Shown: piece after piece, positions 35,955 to 50,099 of the stretch
Layout: the number at the start of each line of letters is the position of its first letter
Position numbering within the stretch: the first letter of the stretch is position 1
NCBI GenBank assembly: GCA_015680685.1
Contig: MNCI01008624.1
Span: forward strand, 55,111-119,110
Direction: 5' to 3'
DNA length: 64,000 bases
Source: Gnetum montanum
Lineage: Eukaryota > Streptophyta > Gnetopsida > Gnetales > Gnetaceae
Notes under the pieces: generated by a model
Database searches by the model: none
Seen by the model: the letters and a program-made list of their open reading frames with translations, nothing else
Told to the model about the DNA's origin: nothing
Made by a program: the position numbers and the translations under genes

Positions 35955-36041
35955 AAGGCCTTGTTGATGGAGCAGACCCATATATGAGGCCCTATCAACG
36001 TAGGAAAATAATAGTATATATATATATATATATATATATAT
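35955..36041 (+). promoter_or_regulatory. internal U3-like promoter module of element D
   Basis: AAGGCCTTGTTGATGG and GAGGCCCTATCAACG, the motif type of D's own U3, are followed by a (TA)n stretch at 36014-36041. It has none of the GATATC palindromes of A, B and C, so the internal module matches the LTR of its own subfamily. Confidence 0.6.
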
Positions 36042-36475
36042 GCAATCCCACTTTGAAATTTTTACATTTTCTCATAAACACCAAGGGAGTTTTTCAAATT
36101 TTCAGAGCCCAAAACCTTCTAGAGCCCCTAACTTTTTAACCGTTTATCCAAATCACTTTGTTCTTCAACCTTGTAGCTACCGGAGGTTACCTATTCATTG
36201 TGGGGGCCACAAATGTGCCATTTTTGACAAAAAAAATTTCCCCATTTTTCTAACTCCCACAAAGGTTTAACTAAGAAATCAACTATTAAATACCAAATTA
36301 CAAGAGTTAAACATTTCCAACAAGCTTCGATGATATTTATAATAAATAATTAATAAAATAATCAGTCTACCATGGTCCAACCTTAATGAAGTGCACCTAA
36401 CTAATGAGAGAAGGTATTTAAAAATTTAAAGTTACACATTATATCTACTAATCCATGGATGTGTTGTGATTGCAA

Positions 36476-39345
36476 ATGGCACTAAAAGGGAAGAACATGT
36501 AGGAAGTAGAACTATCTTAACTAAGGGAGAAATGGATTAGAATGGAAAGAGGCCAAGAAGATGCTCATGAAGAATCATTGGCAACCCATGTCATAGGTCC
36601 TCTTAGGGAAGAGATCGAGGTGGAATGTATTCAATAGATTTTAGAACCAACAGCAACAATAGAACATTCCCAATGGGATGATGCATTAGCACAACAAGCA
36701 AATCTTGAGGTGACCTTGATAGAAGTTTTCTTGAATCAAATCAAATCACAAGAGGTCTAGAAAATAGCTCTTCAAGAGTTAAACTTTGGCCCTTTCCTAG
36801 AGAAAGAAACAAAAGAAGTGTAGGACCACCTAAAGGCCTCTCCCATCTAGCCAATCATCACTTTCACTAGGAAGTGGTACATGAGAGAGATATTCTTATT
36901 CTATAAAAATAGGCAGGTCAGTTCAATGATAAAAATCAAGAACATCTTAGTGTCCTACTTGATGCAAGAAATTGCTAAAGTGCTCTGGTTGCTAGAGATA
37001 AGAGCAAGTCTTGCTAAGTTCCCAATGCAAGTGGAACCGAACATTAAGAAAGAATGGATGTAATGGTGCTATGGTGTCGACTGTAAGGAGTTTGGTGGCC
37101 TCACACTAGTAGAAAGGATCTACTACAACATTGCATCCTTTCACCTCAATCCCATAGTGAGGCCAAACAAAATCACTACCTTTTCTACCTGAGCATATAC
37201 TACTTTGAGTGGGAGATTCCTTATTAACCTTCCACAACTAATCTATCTTGAGATGAAGAAGAGGTTTTAAGAAGATAAATGTGGAAGGAAGGCACTCCCC
37301 TTCCCATGCCTCATCAAGAAACTCTATCAAAGAGGAATAATCCATTATACTAATGATATTATCAAGCATGTTTTGACGACTAACTAGGCAAAAATGATGA
37401 AAGACAAGACACCTGCAATAACTATCCAAGAAGAGGAGCAACAACCACCACTTCCACTTACCACTTAAACAACTATGCCAGACATTGTTGCAAGAGCCCG
37501 ACAGTTATGCGAATGCAAGGAATGGCTTTTAAATGAACAAGAGAAATGAGTAGGCATGAGTGGTAGGGATCCATTCATGTATAGACCAGTAATGAGTCAA
37601 CTAAATGAGGTGACCCCCAACAATTGGACTAATGGGTGGAGGTGGATCCATTTTCTTGGTCCAAAGAACACAGTTGCCCACAAGGTCAAATCCTAGTACC
37701 AAAGAGGTCATATTATCTTTTGTACAATAACAATCACTCCCAGAAATTTCTAGAAATGTTGTGACCTTCTTAGTTCACTTGGAGGAGGATGAGGGAGTAA
37801 TAGTATTATTGATGTAGCACCAAGGACAAGATACTACAACAGAGGTGATTGCTAACTGAATTTCCAAAACACTTAATGCACCTATGTCATTTGTACTAAA
37901 CGTCACTACACTTAACAATGTGCAGATGTCCATAGGAATCATAATTGGTAGAATAAATCTAGCGTAGCATGAAGAACTATTGGATTGACTGGTATGAACC
38001 AGGCAACTGCTTCTAGATGTCTTTGCTCTTCTAGACAACATTACTATAACCCAATCAGAGTTACTAGAGGCAAGGAGCAAGAAAATTGTTTTAGAGGGGT
38101 AATTCAAAATAACCAAGGAACTGAATGAATGCTTGGCTACTAAAGTTTCCAAATAAAGAAACCAGATTACCAACCCCATATTTCTCAACTTGGTATTGAC
38201 AAGAGATGAAGCTATGGAATAGCTTCATAGTAGACTAAAAGGGGTTGAGGGTGTAATGGAGATGGTAGTGTTCAATCCTTAGCAAAGATCACATAACACA
38301 AAATTTATAAGGCCTTGGATCAAACCTACTAGGAGAATGTATAGTTGACCATAGAGAACCATCACTGGTGGAATGCTGATGAGAGAAAGCAATAATTAAT
38401 TGACTTCATCCATCAATAGCAAGAGCAATTGGCTATAGAAAACATAGAATTGAGGAGATTGGTAGCAGAAAATAGAAATCTCTCTATGGGGGAGGTTCAC
38501 ACCCTTTGCTAAAAGATTGCAATCAAGGTAGTCGTCTAAAAATTGGAGGCTCTCAAATTTGAGAGAGTCAAAAATCATTATAGAAAACATGTAGGTCTAA
38601 AAAAGGAAGTAAATAAAAAACACATCTAGTTGACAAAGGCAAAAGCGAAGAAATTCAATAAGGAAAAGAACTATGGAAACCCATCATTGATGGGATAGAT
38701 GCGTACAACAAAGTGGAAATCTACATGAAGTTGCAAATTGAGGATATGACAGAATACATGGAGCTTGCTAATCTTCAATATACAGATCTGGCTATGTTAA
38801 CTATTGGACAACTATGGTTAGAACTTGAGAAAAAGGTGGCTAGCTTATACTTGTTGTATGAGGTCGAGTTCAAGCATCATAAAGACACTAAGAAAAAGCT
38901 TGCTATGGCAAACACTAAACTTGAAGTTCTCAAGGCATAATTAATTGATCAATGATCAACTGCTAAGAACTTGACCAAGAAAATGAATGATTACTAGGAG
39001 CTGCATAATGTAGTCAAGGCATTTGATATCGAATGCAAATAGTCTGCTACCTGGTTTATCAATGTAAAGGAGATGTTCTTGGTAATGCCCTATCTGTGGG
39101 ATGTCCCCATTCCAACCCACATTGGTGATGCTACATGGATTGTGAATGATCCCTAGAGTAAGGAGGAGAAGATGAAGGCATTACTAGATGCCTTTTGCCT
39201 TTCATAAGAGGTTACAACCATAGTAGAATAGCCATAGCCACCTCAGCTATTACATGTGCTTGAAGCCAACGAAGGTCCTTTGGAACCTTAAGAGCCTCCA
39301 TTGCTTCTCCATAGTCTTCATGCCACTAGAGGACGTGCTATCTAA
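36476..39345 (+). pseudogene. ORF2 of element D (broken)
   Basis: ATG 36476 (MALKGK) to TAA 39343-39345. Recognisable pieces: ELNFGPFLE, KWYMREIFLFYKN, ERIYYNIASFHLNP, LPFPCLIKKLYQRGI (same positions as FPYLIKKLC in C). A long coiled-coil-like part includes an open stretch at 38713-38940. TACTAAT (36446-36452) lies upstream and the acceptor reads GCAA instead of GCAG. Much diverged from A but the order is the same. Confidence 0.65.
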
Positions 39346-39535
39346 TTTTTATGTAGTCATGCCATAGTGTTTAATTTTATGTCATGAAGACCACAATTTT
39401 TTATAATGCATTGATTTGTCCACTCAGGTAAGTTTTGTCAAGTTAGTTTGTTTTGTCAAGTGTTAGTCAATAATCACATACCTTTCCAATTTGTAAAGGA
39501 ACTCAAGGATGAGTTTTCATTCAATAATGGGGGTA

Positions 39536-40481
39536 TGATGCATGTCAAAGTGTTGCATCGATATGCCCCCATTAATGCAACCTCATCAATGAGTCTCCAT
39601 TGATGGGGCCCTATTTACATGGTGGTTCCTATCAATGGGGTCATGTTGATGTAACGTTTGCTACACTTAGGGGGCATCGTCGATGCAATCCTATAGCAAA
39701 AACTATAAATACGAGCTCATAGCCATGTTTATGGGGAATCAAGTCATAGTAGTCATAGATCTCTTAGAATTTTTCCATTTGAAAGTTAGAATATTTCTCT
39801 AAGTGCCCATAGTAGAAGTCAAAAAGTGTATGGATCTTTATTCAAGCACTGTTGTACCTAAACAACACCAATATATATGACAATAAAGATGAGCCTTTTG
39901 ATCAAACCTTGTAGCACTTCTAATATATTAATGATTTATTATTTTCATTAATTATGCCATTAATTAAGCTAAATTAGACTTCAATTGAGTAGTTAATTAA
40001 TTAAGCTAAATATATTAAACACATAAGTATGACCACTTCAAGTGTAAACATGTATTTTCTTGGTAATCCCAATAGTGTTATTGCTTGGTGCACCCAGTAG
40101 CATAGCGCTTGGTAACCCAGTAGTGGATACATGGGTTCAAGACATGTATGAAAAGTGGAACCGAATGCTTATGTTAGGACTAGTTAGAGATTAGTTAGTT
40201 AGTTAAATTAAATTATTTGTTAAATTACTTCATCTGTCTACTTTAAGCACCAAAAAATAATAAAACATAAAATAATAAAAATCATATTCCTTAATTACAC
40301 TTAACCATACCATGTGCATCACAAGTATAATTAGGAAGACAATGAACAACCATTAGGGCAAGGTTCACTTCCTAGACAACTAGTGCACTAGAAACTATAA
40401 AGTTCGTGGAATTTGACTAGATCATGTGTGAACCCTTTGTGATTCGTGTGGTTGGATGTAGGGGTACCTCACTGCTCATCA
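39536..40481 (+). repeat. 3' LTR of element D
   Basis: Starts TGATGCATG after AATGGGGGTA and has the same TTGATG/ATCAAT motifs, CTATAAATACGAGC, AATAAAG and a TCATCA end. Confidence 0.9.
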
Positions 40482-43400
40482 ATCAACATCAACATCATCC
40501 ATACTTAGTGAATTCTTGGTTATTTCACCTAAGTTGGATTTTTGAGTTTCTAATGCCTTGTTTAATCTACAAACTAATGTTAAAGGCTCTAAGAAGAAGT
40601 TAGGGATCTTAAGAAGCTTGTGAACATTTTGGAATGCTAAATTAGAGAATTACATAATTTTCCATAGCATTGACATTAACATTAATGCTAGCATTAGCTA
40701 GGAAGTTAGAAAATTTTTTAATAATTTTCTAGGGTAAAAATTATAACTTTTGAGATGCTAAAATTGACCCTAGAATTAGTGGAAAATATGATTTTTGAAT
40801 GTCAATAATATTGTAAACCAATGAAATATTATGAACTACATGTGTAAAGTGATTTGGAGGTGTTAGAGATGCTTTTGGAGATGATGAGATAAGTCATGAA
40901 TTTGTTGATGCTCTAGACTCATAAAAAACTATTGATTTTCTAAGTTCCAATAGAACCTCTCAAAAAGTGTTTAATTCAAAAGTTCAAAGAGTCAAACCTA
41001 CTTTCAATGAGTTCTCTAGGCCTTGGGAATTCATGACACATGTTGGAATATAGTTTCAATGAGATTTGAAGATGCTAAAACTAGTCTTTTAAGTGCTAAC
41101 ATTGACATTAACATTAGCATTGATCACACTTAGAACATTTTCATGCACTTTCTTAAAATCACTAAAATTGAGGTATAAATGTTGGGGGTATGATTCAAAA
41201 TGATTCCTTGAGGTCTATAAAGTATAAAAATATGTCTTATAAAGTTATTTTTGAGGTTTTTTTTCTTTTGGTATCTAAGGAAGATTGACTTAGAATCCAC
41301 GTTACCTCGAATACTTAAACAAATTTTAATTTCAAAGTTTTCCTAGGATCATCAAGAATGAAGTTCATAACTTGTATTATGAACTCAAATGGTTCCTAGA
41401 GACCTTCAAGAGCTAAAAATATTCTTGTAATGGTATATTTATGGAGTTTGATGTTCAAACCCACATAGAATAATGTGAAGACCACACTTAGTCCCAATAT
41501 CTAGTAAACCAAAAAATGGATACAACAAATGCTACCTACTTCACCCTAGCTATCAATGATGATTTGTTATAGATCTTTGATTTTCATGATCAGATTTACC
41601 AGGGTAATCCAAACTATAGAAAATGAGGATGTGAAAGGAAGAGTTTGAAAAGAATAATGAAACATAAGCATGGAAAAGAGAGAGATTAGGAAAAATAGCT
41701 AAAGACTAATCCAACAACACTTTCAAAATGGTTTCTTTATTTAGTCATGTTTTTCCTAGATCTACTTTAATGTGCTAATCTAGATCTATCTAAATTCATT
41801 TCTACAATATTTCAACTAGATCCATCTAGTCTTGTTTTCCTCAATTATGCATGATCTTCACCAACATCTATTTTTCTAAGTTCTCTCTTCTAGATGTTAA
41901 TTACTCTTAATTGAAAATGATAATGATAGTTTTCATGTATTCTAATTTTAAAATGAAATATTCTAGTTTAGAGAAGCATTCATCCTATGCCATTAGAGGA
42001 TACTTCACTATAACTAATTGAGATGTCATTTTATTCTATTTAAAATTTAATCTTATCTACTTTTAAGAATGAGACTTCATGTCCTATATTTGATAGCCAC
42101 CCAAAATGAATAAACTTGGCATGAGACTTATTTCGTACTTCCTACTTTCATTATCTAAGTTTTGAGTCCAACAATTCATCTTAAACATTTTTAAACATTC
42201 CTAATAATGTACCTTTTTAATAATTAAACATCATCCTCTACATTTAATGATGTCTCACTATGTTTCTTCAAAAAGTAAAATTAAAATAAAAAATATTTTA
42301 GTATAATTAAAAATATTAATATGACATTTACTCCTTGACTCCCCTTAAATTCCTTGGTTTTATCTCAATCAACATGGTTTGACATTCTATAATCTACATA
42401 CCTTTTCAATACCTATATGCCAAGTTTTTGGAGTTCCACATCCCTTTCCCCAGTATACCAAGTCATTCTTGTGTCTAATTAAAATAAAAAATAAAAACAT
42501 ATTTGGTTAAATTATACATTGCCTTAAGATCAAATAAAATGATATAAAATATACAATTTAAATAATTAATCATAACATCAAAAAATTCAATAATTACCAT
42601 CATATATCCCCACATATATTCATTTTTCAAGTGGCATGACACCTATCTAATAGTCTCATAAAAAATTAGAAAAAATAATAAAATCATGATATATTTTCCT
42701 AGGTAGACTTAAGATCCCCTCCAAAAAATATATAAATTTCATGACTACAATTATTAACAATATAAAATACCATACATGTCAAACATGTAACATTACAAAT
42801 TCTATTACTTCCAATAAAATAAGAAAGCATTATAACTAAACATCCACACATACACATATATATAATTAATAGTTACTCCAAAGTTCAAGTCATATGGTAC
42901 ATCTACTAGGGTAGAATTTTAGCATGTCCTAGGTTTGGTAGTGGTATTTGTCAGGTTTGCACAATTTACATGGTACAAAACTATAAGTTAGGGGTATATA
43001 GCATGTTTAGGTCATAATCAAACAAAGATAAGAAAAGGTTATGAGTTAAATCTATGGGATGCTATAACAATGAAGAGTTTGAATTTAAAGAAATAAAAAT
43101 AGAAAGGTTGATGGACTTGAAGAGGACAAAGAATAGGAAGATTAGTCAGAACTTTCTTAAGGAAATAAAAACATCTTGACATTTCAAATCTCAATAAAAA
43201 TGCTTGTGTAACACCCTAATGTTTTGAACTTAGGATCTTATATTTATTATTTATTTTATTATCCTTAGTTCTTAAGCATAAGGGTCTCCTTAATATATTA
43301 TATTAATAATATATTTTATATTCCAAGTATTTTATGTTATGCATTCTAATGGTTATGCTTAAGGTTGTGCATCTTGAATCCTTAGCCTTGCATTGATATT

Positions 43401-44892
43401 TTATGGTTAGAATATCATTGTATACTTTTTTTATAATCTTGTAGATAATGTATTTTGGAACAACCCACCCTTGGGCCTCTAAGTATACATGTTCTATTTT
43501 GTTTTGATAACATGCTTCTTAAAGTTTTAGATCTTAGACCTTGCTCATATTACATATTTGAAAATATTATTATTTTATATTTATTTTCTTGATTATTATT
43601 TATTGGTATTTGCTAATGCTTGATGCCTATTATGAAGAACACATTAAAACAATCGTGACAACCCATTAATGGTATTTTATTTATTTATTTTTATATTGTT
43701 ATATTATTATAATATTTTTTAAAAATTGTAAAAATATAGTTAAAAAGGTTGTTAAATAGATATTTGATATATATTTTGAGTATTCTTTTCTCTTATCTTG
43801 AAAACCCATTATTGGATATGTAGGCTTAGTCTAAATATTTTCTTGGTGACTTACATCTACTGGTTGATCACTGAATCCTTTTTGTGGATACATGTCACTT
43901 AATATTAGAAAATATATTAATATTTAATTATTATTCTTGGAATTAACTGACCTTGAATTTGTGCCTCTAAATACTTAGTAACATTAGCTCTCATGGCTCA
44001 ATTGTGCATTTTCTCTCTCTTCAATTCTTCTTGTTCTAAATATGTAGGGTGTATCTCTTAATGATTTCTAGATGTAAAACTATTATTGCTTGGTGAACCT
44101 TCACTCTTAAATGATATTTCAACATAGAGAAAATATTCTTTCTTATATTAAGTTTTTCTTATAGCTCACCCGTCTTTGAAGCTAACTTTAATTAATTCTC
44201 TTTTATGTTGTTCTAATCCTAATTATCTATTGTCAATATAACCTTGGTTTATTGTATCTTAGCATAATTTATATTTTTTATAATTTGTACTTTATTTTTC
44301 TCTTGCATCATCTCTTTCCAATTTCAGTGATGGTGGTGGTATCTCTATGCATTACAATCTAGGTTGTAAGAGATATTGGGTTTGTGATAAAAGTTGTGAT
44401 AGAATTTACACATGTTTTCTAGAATAACATAGATGATATTGTTTGATGGAAATAACAACTTTAGACAATGATGACAAGAAAATATTTTGGACATGTGTGG
44501 ATTTGTTCAACATGTTGAAAAGCTTGAAAATAATCATTAAATATTATTTTGAGCAAGGTAACTACTACAAGAAAGACTAGGACATCATGGTTGATCATCA
44601 TTATGTAGTTAGTATTAGACTTGATTTTAGGATGATAGTAGGAAGCTAGGACCTAGGGTAACTATAGGGTTAATACTAGCCATAACATAACCCAACCATT
44701 GGTAATTCACATACATGAGGGTTCCTAACCCAATAGCTAGATATTATCCTACATGAGTATTAGCCTAAATAAGTGAGATTTTATACCAAGTAGCCCTTGA
44801 TAGCTAGTTTAGTTAGTATGCTAGATGGTTTGAAAAGTAATTTGATAAGTGTAAGCATCAATTTGAGGAAGATCTTGAAGAATCTATAAAGT
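40482..44892. other. AT-rich intergenic sequence, no recognised genes
   Basis: About 4.4 kb on the right flank of D. Stops are dense in all frames. A short motif CATTGACATTAACATTA recurs near 40665 and 41105, and a similar one at 31550 lies on the other side of D, so this may be an old unclassified repeat. No RNA gene recognised. Confidence 0.5.
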
Positions 44893-46278
44893 AACTGTAT
44901 ATTTTTAAGACCAAAATCCCTTTGATTTTGAAACTCAAAAATCTATAGCCAAAGCTTGTTATGCTCAACAATGTTGGGATACTTTTGAAGCTAAAAGTGC
45001 TTTTACTAAAACTTGCATGGGTTGGGTAAAAATTGAAGATGAACCTTGTAAAGAATTTTTTAAATTTCTAAAAGAAAAGAGTCAAGTACCTAAAATAGAA
45101 TCACTTTATATAAATGATTCCATGATTCAAGACCCTAAGACTATTAACATTTTGTTGGAAAATCATTTTTCTTCTATTTTTTCTTTTAAAATATTTAGCA
45201 AGGAATCTTTCTAAGTCTCTAGTATACTTACTCCTAATCTTATTATAGAACTACATTAAAGTATTCTTAAAGAAGAAGTTACAGTGGAAGAAATCAAAGT
45301 AGTGACCTTTAATTTAGCAAACAAAAAAGCTCTAAGTTTTTATAGTTTTCCTATTGAATTTTTAAAGAAGCATTAGGACATCATTGTAGATTATCTCTTT
45401 AATGTTTTCTAAGAAGTCATTAAAAAGGTTTTTTTGGAAAAAATATTAATAAATATCTTATTTGTCTTCTTCTTAAGAATGGATATCTTTAACATATTGG
45501 TAATTGAAAGCCTATTACTCTTCTTAACAATAATTATAAAGTTTTAGCTAAACACATGACTTGCCAAATTTAGAAGATTATTGAATATATCATTGGACCT
45601 ATGAAAACTAGTTTTGTTAAAGATAAACATATCTTAAATAATGTTATTACATTTTGGAAGAGAATGTAATGGGCTTCTGATACTAACCAAGATATTGCTT
45701 GTATTAAGTTAGATTATGCTAAAGCTTATGATAGGATTGAATGGAATGTCATTATCTATTATCTCTATAAATTGCAATTTGGTGATTATTATATTTAATT
45801 TACCTATATCCTTTTCACTAATGCTATTGTACAAGTTGCTACAAATTTTGGATTAAGTTTCTTATTTTCTTTTCAACTGTCAACTTTTGAAGGTTTTTAC
45901 CTGGCTTCCTATCTTTTTATTATTACTTCAACTTGTCTTCCACATAATTTTCATTATGATCTACAAAGAAATTTCATTAGGGAAATTTCAATTAATGATT
46001 AAGATATGCAGTTTCTTAACATGCACTTTAAACATGATTCTTTTTCTATGATAAACAATTCTCTATAACACATCAATATACCTCTAGCTAGAATGAAGGA
46101 TTACTACATGTTATCTAGCTCTCAAATTAATTGGCAAAAATTTATCATTTATTGTAATAGAAATATTGATGGGTGGATTACTCTCAAGCCTTGGGAAATC
46201 TTAGAAAAAAGTTTTACTTTTGAAATTTTAGGAATAGCTTTTTATTTTGAGCCTAATCTTACTATTTTGTGGAATTAT
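44893..46278 (+). pseudogene. L1-type LINE reverse transcriptase fragment
   Basis: Plus-strand pieces: a WVKIEDEPCKEFFKFLKEK segment (45017-45214), LLPKNGYL then PITLLNNNYKVLAKHM, and DYAKAYDRIEW (about 45703-45741), the RT motif around the first catalytic Asp of plant L1-type LINEs. A more open piece ends at 46278. Stops and frameshifts throughout. Element F begins immediately after, and the LINE C-terminal part reappears in the same orientation at 56343. Confidence 0.8.
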
Positions 46279-47173
46279 TGATGAGTGGTGGAGTAATCCA
46301 ACACCTGACCATACAAAATACGAATATTCATGTGTAGCCTGATCGTAATCCATGGATGAGCAATGTGATTATGCTAGTAATTGGTTTAAGTTTGTGACCA
46401 TTGTCTTCCCACGTGGAGCTAGTATAATCTATGCTTATGGTTTAGCTCTCAATGATGTGTATGATATATTGATGTTGGTGGGCCACATCTCCTAGCTATG
46501 ATGGTAAAATGTGAAAATAATTCAAAGTCTAAGGAAAATAATAAACAATCTATTCTAGCCTATAACGATGGATATTTGATTGTGACTTGCTATACACACC
46601 TTGGACTCATGTAGGATCATTGGGATTACCAAGTGTACCACTATCGAGTAAATCAAGTGATAACACTACTGGGTTACCAAATAACTACACTTAGTACTCA
46701 AAATCAGTTTTATCCATACCACTTAATAATAGTAAAAGTAAAATGCAAGGAATGAAAAAAATTAACTAAGAACGCATTTAAGTGAAAATAATAAATATTA
46801 TTCTAAGTAAATAGTAAAGAAACTATGTGGATGCTGCAATGGTGAAAAGTAATCTTGATCTTTATTACCATTCACACTTGTGTCCAAGTAGAAGATGCTC
46901 GAATAAAGACTCTATACAATCACTTAACACCACATTACAGGCACACACTACTAAGTACTTAGAACTAAAACTGGTAAAACAAACTAAAAGAGTTTTAATA
47001 TGGAGGGATGAAATTATGTTGGACCATGTGTCTAAGTGTCATATTTATAGGTAGGCATGTGTCCCAATGTTAGATATCTAATGTTGTAGCTTGTGCCCCT
47101 ATATTGGATGCATGATATCACAGCTCTGATATCGGATACCTGATATCATAGCTGATGAAAAATTCACTTTATC
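46279..47173 (-). repeat. 3' LTR of element F
   Basis: Plus-strand view TGATGAGTGG...TTTATCA, then the complement of the polypurine tract (TACCCCCACAACT). The U3 array at 47075-47155 mixes GATATC palindromes with CCAATAT-type motifs; the TATA box on the minus strand is near 47045 (CCTATAAATATG). Confidence 0.85.
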
Positions 47174-47380
47174 ATACCCCCACAACTAACTAAAAACTCA
47201 TCTTTGAGTTAAAATAAAATGAGAATAGAGTTCCTTAGAAAATTGGGAGGTACATTTACATGACACTAACTACTATATACATGACTCTTGAATGCGAAAG
47301 TGGTGTTTTACAAAAATTGACACAAGACATGATATGACAACATTTGACAAAAAGCAAAATTTAGTAAAGCTTAATGTAGC

Positions 47381-50099
47381 CTAGGTAGTTCCTGGTGATG
47401 GTGGCTCCTCCATTAGTTGCTTCCCCTTGTTGTTAGACTTCTAAAATTTGTATCAATTTAGGAGTGCCTAAAGCTTTTCCTTCTCCATTCTTTGGTCATG
47501 TACCATCCATGCTTATTGTGCAATGTATGATGCAACAGGTACATCCCATGAACATGGCAGCTATAGGAACATTTGATTGGCCTTGATGTGCCAGGTCACA
47601 AGCTTCCTTCTCTCCTCTTCAAATGCTTTGGTCTTTTCAAGTAATTCATGGTAATTGAACAATCTTCTTGCCAGGTTTGCTACAACATATTTTTGCCCCT
47701 AGGAGCCAACCTTTATTGCTTTCAATTCAGAGTTTTTCATCTAAATTTTCTGTAAAGCATCTTTGTGATCTATAAACTCTTTCTTGTACAATGTGTACAT
47801 GGCTACTACTTGATGTTTGAGTTGATTTTTAGGCCTACCTATTATCAACATGGAAAAGTTAGCAAATCCCATGTACCCTTTTAGATCCTCTATTTGTAGG
47901 TCTTTTTTCTTAACTTCTACCTAGTGGACATGGGTGTAACTATCCATGATGGACTACTAGTTAGGATTTTGTGCTAATATGGAATTGATTCTAGCCTTTT
48001 CCATCTAGATCGCCTTTTCATTGATTTTCTTGTACATGCCCACTTGATCACGAAAGTGTTCTTTGAGCCTTTCATGTTTCTTTATCTCATTCTTCCATGT
48101 GCTTATTTCAATAGCTAACTTCTGGTGAATAGCATGTACCTCCTCCATTGAAAGGGTTCTATTTTCTTGTACAAGACAGCTCATATCTTAGTTGATCCTT
48201 ACTAGTTATTCTCTTAATTAGTGGATGATTTCTTTTAAGAGGTTATTCTTTTTCTCCACAATGGTCAACAACATATTTTTTGCAATGAGTTGTTTATTCT
48301 CTTCTTAGGCTATCGTCAGTACCGTAGCATGTGTATATGTTTGGGCTTCAACTATTGAGGCATTCAACATTACTCTCTCCTTCTCAATTGCCATCTATTT
48401 GTTTTGCTCCATTGGGTGACTCATTTGTTCTATTTTGAACTACTCTATTTGATCAAGTGTAATGAATTGTGTGGGATCTTTGTGTTCTACTCTTAGGGCT
48501 ATGAGCTTTGCCTATAATCTAAGGATTTCATTCTCTACATGCTCTACCCTAGTCTTTGCCATGAACAATCTACCTTTTATTACTATAAGTTTAGAATGTT
48601 CGGTAGTGACATCACTTGAAATGTTGAAAAGTATTGTAATTACTTGCCTAGTCTGTAGTAGTTAATCGAGCACATGTTCATGATCAATAGGAGTCATTAA
48701 GATTGGAGTTAACATTTGAGATTGAATAATAGGTACATTGAAGGACTCTTTGATATGATCAATGATCACTTTAGCTATTCTCATTGCATCTTGATGTTGT
48801 ATTACCAAAACTATGACTCATTCTCTAGTCTCTAAAACCACTTGGAATGATGTAGTTTTGCTAGAAATCTGTTGTGACCATTTGGGCCTCTCCTCCTAAC
48901 TACAATGAAATCTATCCACTCACAGGAGCAATAGAAAATATGGGCTGTATGGCACTATCAATAACTCTATAGAGATTGGCTTCATCCCTTATTCCTCAAC
49001 TAATAGTCTCTCCAATCTATTATAAATGACTCATTGATGATTGTTCCTCAACTTGTTGTTGCTACTATTCTTGTTGTTGTTGTTGCTACTATTGCACCTA
49101 CTATTGGCCATCGGGTCTTACTTGTTGTCATTATTTAGTCTGTGTGGTCTCCCTAGCACTAGTTTGTTCCTCATCTTGGTCCTTCTTGGTTGGTGCTAGT
49201 TTGAGCAGTTTAGCATGTGAGGCATTCTGGGCCTTTCTGGAAATGTCATTAGTGTGCCCTAAGATTCTAGCATGTTTACATAGCTTCCTGATAAGGCATG
49301 TACATGGAAGTGTTGGCTTTCCTACCTTCTTTTCTTTGAACCACCTCCTGATCTCCACAAAATAGAGTTATGTGAAATTAATGTTATGTTTTCCCATCAA
49401 GATCATACTTCCTCTAGCTACATGAGTGGATAATCTATTTAATCCTTTTTTTAGGAATAAGAGATAGGTGCCAATATTGAAATAGATTCTTTCCTTTATA
49501 GTTAATTCATTGTATCCCTTATCTTCTTTTCCATATGCCCATTTCAACCATAGTTTCCTGGTTTTAGCATCTGATTTGGTGAACGCATGTGCTACCTTCA
49601 TCTCTTCATTGGATATGTTGAGAGCTTCAACTATCACCTTAACTGAGTATGAGACTAAGACTCCTTCAATGTTGAATGTAGTATCTTCTTCTTTATTATT
49701 CCAAAATTAATAAGTCTTTGTAAGGTACCATTCACCATTGTTAGATAGGATGGATCATAGTGGTGAAGTTTTGAGTTGTGTCTTTACTAGTTTTGGAGCA
49801 AACTCCACAAATGGGCCAAAGTTCATCTCCATAATCACTATGGTCAAGATGGACTTCTTTTGGATAATTTGGAGGTAGTCTTGTGAAAATGTGAAACATT
49901 TTCCTTAGACTTATGGATCCTTTGACTCTCATTGGGCTAATTGTCTGGTACTAGGAGTTTCCTAATGAATGTTGAAGGATTTGGCTTCTTGCTCTATGTG
50001 TTCTGGTTCTTGTTCTCCTATTCAGCCTCTACCTTGGCCTCTTGGTTATTTATTTGTGGCATGTGAGGGTTTTCCTTATGCTCCTCTCTTTGGGACCAT
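47381..50099 (-). pseudogene. ORF2 of element F (broken)
   Basis: ATG 50097-50099 (MVPKRG) preceded by TGATTGCAG, as in A. Recognisable pieces: ERIYFNIGTYLLF (49368-49637), LIRKLCKHARILGHTND and RKAQNASHAKLLKL (49131-49358). A Q-rich linker near 49050-49080 and a coiled-coil-like part follow. The end EEPPSPGTT is conserved but the stop is TAG (47381-47383). About the same length as in A, so this is the fuller form. Confidence 0.7.

Larger units (their letters stand above)
31842..40481 (+). mobile_element. element D: full-length LTR element, second subfamily, gag and ORF2, no pol
   Basis: TGATGAGTG start and TCATCA end, flanked by ACCAG (31837-31841) and ATCAA (40482-40486). The two mismatches are both transitions, as expected of an aged duplication. 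Same plan as A but with a different U3: TTGATG/ATCAAC motifs replace GATATC palindromes. No pol motif was found between gag and ORF2. Its gag is the closest relative of H gag. Confidence 0.88.

Noticed and set aside
36014-36041. (TA)n run as a simple microsatellite only
   Set aside because: It stands at the TATA position after D-type U3 motifs, as in the other elements, so it was kept as part of the promoter module.
40482-44892. Possible genes in the AT-rich region
   Set aside because: All frames are short and no motif or splice pattern is recognisable.
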